A stretch of DNA of 33,247 bases from positions 1 to 33,247 of the forward strand of contig NZ_LRUN01000076.1 in the NCBI RefSeq assembly GCF_001679645.1, given 5' to 3'. The translations under genes were made by a program, and so were the position numbers. This DNA comes from Pseudomonas bananamidigenes (GTDB lineage Bacteria > Pseudomonadota > Gammaproteobacteria > Pseudomonadales > Pseudomonadaceae). The notes beneath the pieces were generated by a model that was not told the origin of the DNA, made no database searches, and worked only from the letters and a program-made list of their open reading frames with translations. Positions 31,763 through 33,247 of this stretch are shown here, piece after piece. The number at the start of each line of letters is the position of its first letter. Within the stretch, counting starts at the first letter, position 1.

Positions 31763-33116
31763 TTCAATAGCGCTGCGCCTGAGCGGGATGTTCACGCTGG
31801 TGGCGTTGCTGGTGTTTCTGTTGATCGGCGGTGCGCTGTATCAACAGGTGGACAAGGGCCTGGGGCTGTTGCCGGAAGCCGAGCTGGATGCGCGTTACAG
31901 CGTGCTCGAGTCGGCACTCAACCGCTTCGGCACGCCTGAGCACTGGGTGAAGATCAACGCCAAGCTGAACCTGCTCGGCGAGGAAGACAAACGCATCCAT
32001 TTCTGGGTGGTGAGCGGCGATCCGGGTTATGAGTATGGCCGGCCGGATGCCTTGATCCGCGCCTTTGCCCAAGGCCCCTTGGGCATGCGCGACCTGCCAC
32101 TGCCCGGTCATGATGACCCGCTGAAAGTGCTGCTGACCGAACTGCCGGCCAAGGATCAGCGCCCGCCCCTGCGCTTCATGATCGGCATTGATACCGAAAC
32201 CTTTCACCAGACCCAGCACAAACTGCTGATCGCCTTGATCGGCCTGGCGATCGTTGGCGTGTTGCTGGCATCGGCCTTGGGTTATTGGGTCGCGCGGATC
32301 GGCCTGAAACCATTGATCAAACTGTCCCAGGAGGCCCAGCGCCTGGCGCCGCCACTGCGGGCCGGGCGCTTGCGTCTGTCGCCGCTGCCGCCGGAACTGG
32401 AACAGTTTGTCGACTCGTTCAACTCGACGCTGGAGCGGGTCGAACAGGCGTATTCACGGCTGGAATCGTTCAACGCCGACGTGGCCCATGAGCTGCGCTC
32501 GCCGCTGACCAACCTGATCGGCCAGACCCAGGTCGCCCTCACTCGCGGGCGCTCCGCCGAACACTATTTCGAAGTGCTGCAATCCAACCTCGAAGAGCTG
32601 GAACGCCTGCGCTCGATCATCAATGACATGCTGTTTCTGGCCAGTGCCGATCAGGGCAGCAAGGCCACCAAACTGACGTCGACGTCTCTGGCCGACGAAG
32701 TAGCGACCACGCTCGAATACCTCGACTTTATCCTCGAAGACGCACAGGTTCAGGTTCACGTGAGCGGCGACGCCCAGGTGCAGATCGAGATCGCCCATCT
32801 GCGCCGGGCATTGATCAATCTGTTGAGCAACGCCGTGCAACACACCGCGCCGGGCCAGATCATCGAAGTGCAGATCACGGTCGAGGAGCATCAGGTCAGC
32901 ATCGGCGTGGCCAATCCCGGTGCGCCGATTGCCAGCGAGCACTTGCCACGGCTGTTCGAGCGCTTCTACCGGGTCGATGCCTCGCGCAGCAACAGCGGCA
33001 ACAACCACGGCCTGGGGCTGGCGATCGTCAAGGCGATCGCGCTGATGCATGGCGGCGATGTGTTTGTGCGCAGTGATCGCGGCATGAACACCTTCGGAAT
33101 CCACCTCCCGGTCTGA
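31752..33116 (+). CDS. CusS/IrlS-like sensor histidine kinase
   Basis: A 454-aa kinase. TM1 spans about 12-29, the periplasmic domain about 30-155, TM2 about 158-178, then HAMP, a HisKA domain with ADVAHELRSPLTNLIG (His246) and an ATPase domain with INLLSNAVQHT and GLGLAIVKAI. The overall form is that of heavy-metal sensor kinases, although the sensor loop lacks an obvious His/Met/Cys metal site. GTG 31752 is the best start (GGAG 7 bases upstream); a longer frame from 31578 reads across the regulator gene. Last gene of the operon. Confidence 0.92.
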   Translation: MSSNSIALRLSGMFTLVALLVFLLIGGALYQQVDKGLGLLPEAELDARYSVLESALNRFGTPEHWVKINAKLNLLGEEDKRIHFWVVSGDPGYEYGRPDALIRAFAQGPLGMRDLPLPGHDDPLKVLLTELPAKDQRPPLRFMIGIDTETFHQTQHKLLIALIGLAIVGVLLASALGYWVARIGLKPLIKLSQEAQRLAPPLRAGRLRLSPLPPELEQFVDSFNSTLERVEQAYSRLESFNADVAHELRSPLTNLIGQTQVALTRGRSAEHYFEVLQSNLEELERLRSIINDMLFLASADQGSKATKLTSTSLADEVATTLEYLDFILEDAQVQVHVSGDAQVQIEIAHLRRALINLLSNAVQHTAPGQIIEVQITVEEHQVSIGVANPGAPIASEHLPRLFERFYRVDASRSNSGNNHGLGLAIVKAIALMHGGDVFVRSDRGMNTFGIHLPV

Positions 33117-33122
33117 AAAGCC

Positions 33123-33247
33123 CCCTCACCCTAACCCTCTCCCGGAGGGAGAGGGAACTGACCGCGTTGTTCTTTCGAGTTACGCCGACCCGAAAAATCC
33201 AGCCGAACTCTGATTCTGAAACGCCCGCAATCGGCTCCCTTTCCCCC
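33123..33247. repeat. MITE-like repeat, right copy, cut by window end
   Basis: Begins 7 bases after the kinase stop with CCCTCACCCTAACCC and the same 9-bp inverted repeat as at 26180. GACTGACCG, GTTGTT and GAACTC follow in the same order. The window ends inside it (CTCCCTTTCCCCC); from memory, elements of this type end in an inverted copy of the start. Confidence 0.75.

Noticed and set aside
1..33247. CRISPR arrays, tRNA or rRNA genes, integrases, transposases
   Set aside because: I saw no regularly spaced repeats, cloverleaf sequence, rRNA segment or recombinase motif on either strand by eye.

Overview
The window reads as chromosomal DNA of a fluorescent Pseudomonas (P. fluorescens complex). 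Codon use is uniformly GC-rich, the two REPIN-type repeats carry the GAGCCTGCTCGCGA core typical of that group, and the gene families (bo3 oxidase cyoABCDE, DUF6124, MsrA/DipZ/MsrB, NorR/Hmp, CheV) fit. No integrase, plasmid, phage or CRISPR functions were seen.

Layout. 0-2.8 kb: a class III (ArgD-like) aminotransferase diverges from a LysR regulator whose frame is broken by an apparent one-base deletion, followed by a small membrane protein. 2.8-8.3 kb: a periplasmic methionine-sulfoxide repair operon (msrB-dipZ-msrA) faces a divergent OmpR-type two-component system. 8.4-10.6 kb: an unrecognised 234-aa protein, a RidA-family enzyme and a HigB2/HigA2-type toxin-antitoxin pair with a palindromic operator. 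10.6-16.3 kb: the cyoABCDE heme-copper quinol oxidase operon with an 820-base upstream region. That region holds a 72-codon stop-free frame without a start codon, a Fur-like palindrome and GCGAC/GTCGC half-sites. 16.3-20.6 kb: dsbB, a secreted NTF2/SnoaL-like protein, and the nitric-oxide detoxification pair hmp/norR, with three NorR-type sites and a sigma-54-like promoter between them. 20.6-25.4 kb: cheV behind a textbook FliA promoter, a GNAT acetyltransferase, a small secreted protein, a YkgJ-type cysteine-cluster protein, an Aer-like PAS chemoreceptor and a small basic protein. 25.5-26.8 kb: a DUF6124 gene with a strongly structured 5' leader, then a repeat-rich non-coding stretch. 26.8-33.1 kb: an RND efflux operon (adaptor, HAE1-type pump, response regulator, sensor kinase) flanked on both sides by copies of one MITE-like repeat.

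Functionally much of the window concerns redox and respiration: quinol oxidase, disulfide formation (DsbB), periplasmic thiol delivery with Met-oxide repair, and NO detoxification. Motility control (CheV, Aer-like) and efflux follow.

The most unusual signal is the DUF6124 leader (about 25876-26061, minus strand). It has a 15-bp helix with two G-U wobbles, a C(UUCG)G-capped hairpin, and two GUGAGAA copies placed in hairpin loops. Both copies can pair with a single complementary segment, which suggests a pseudoknot or a switch.
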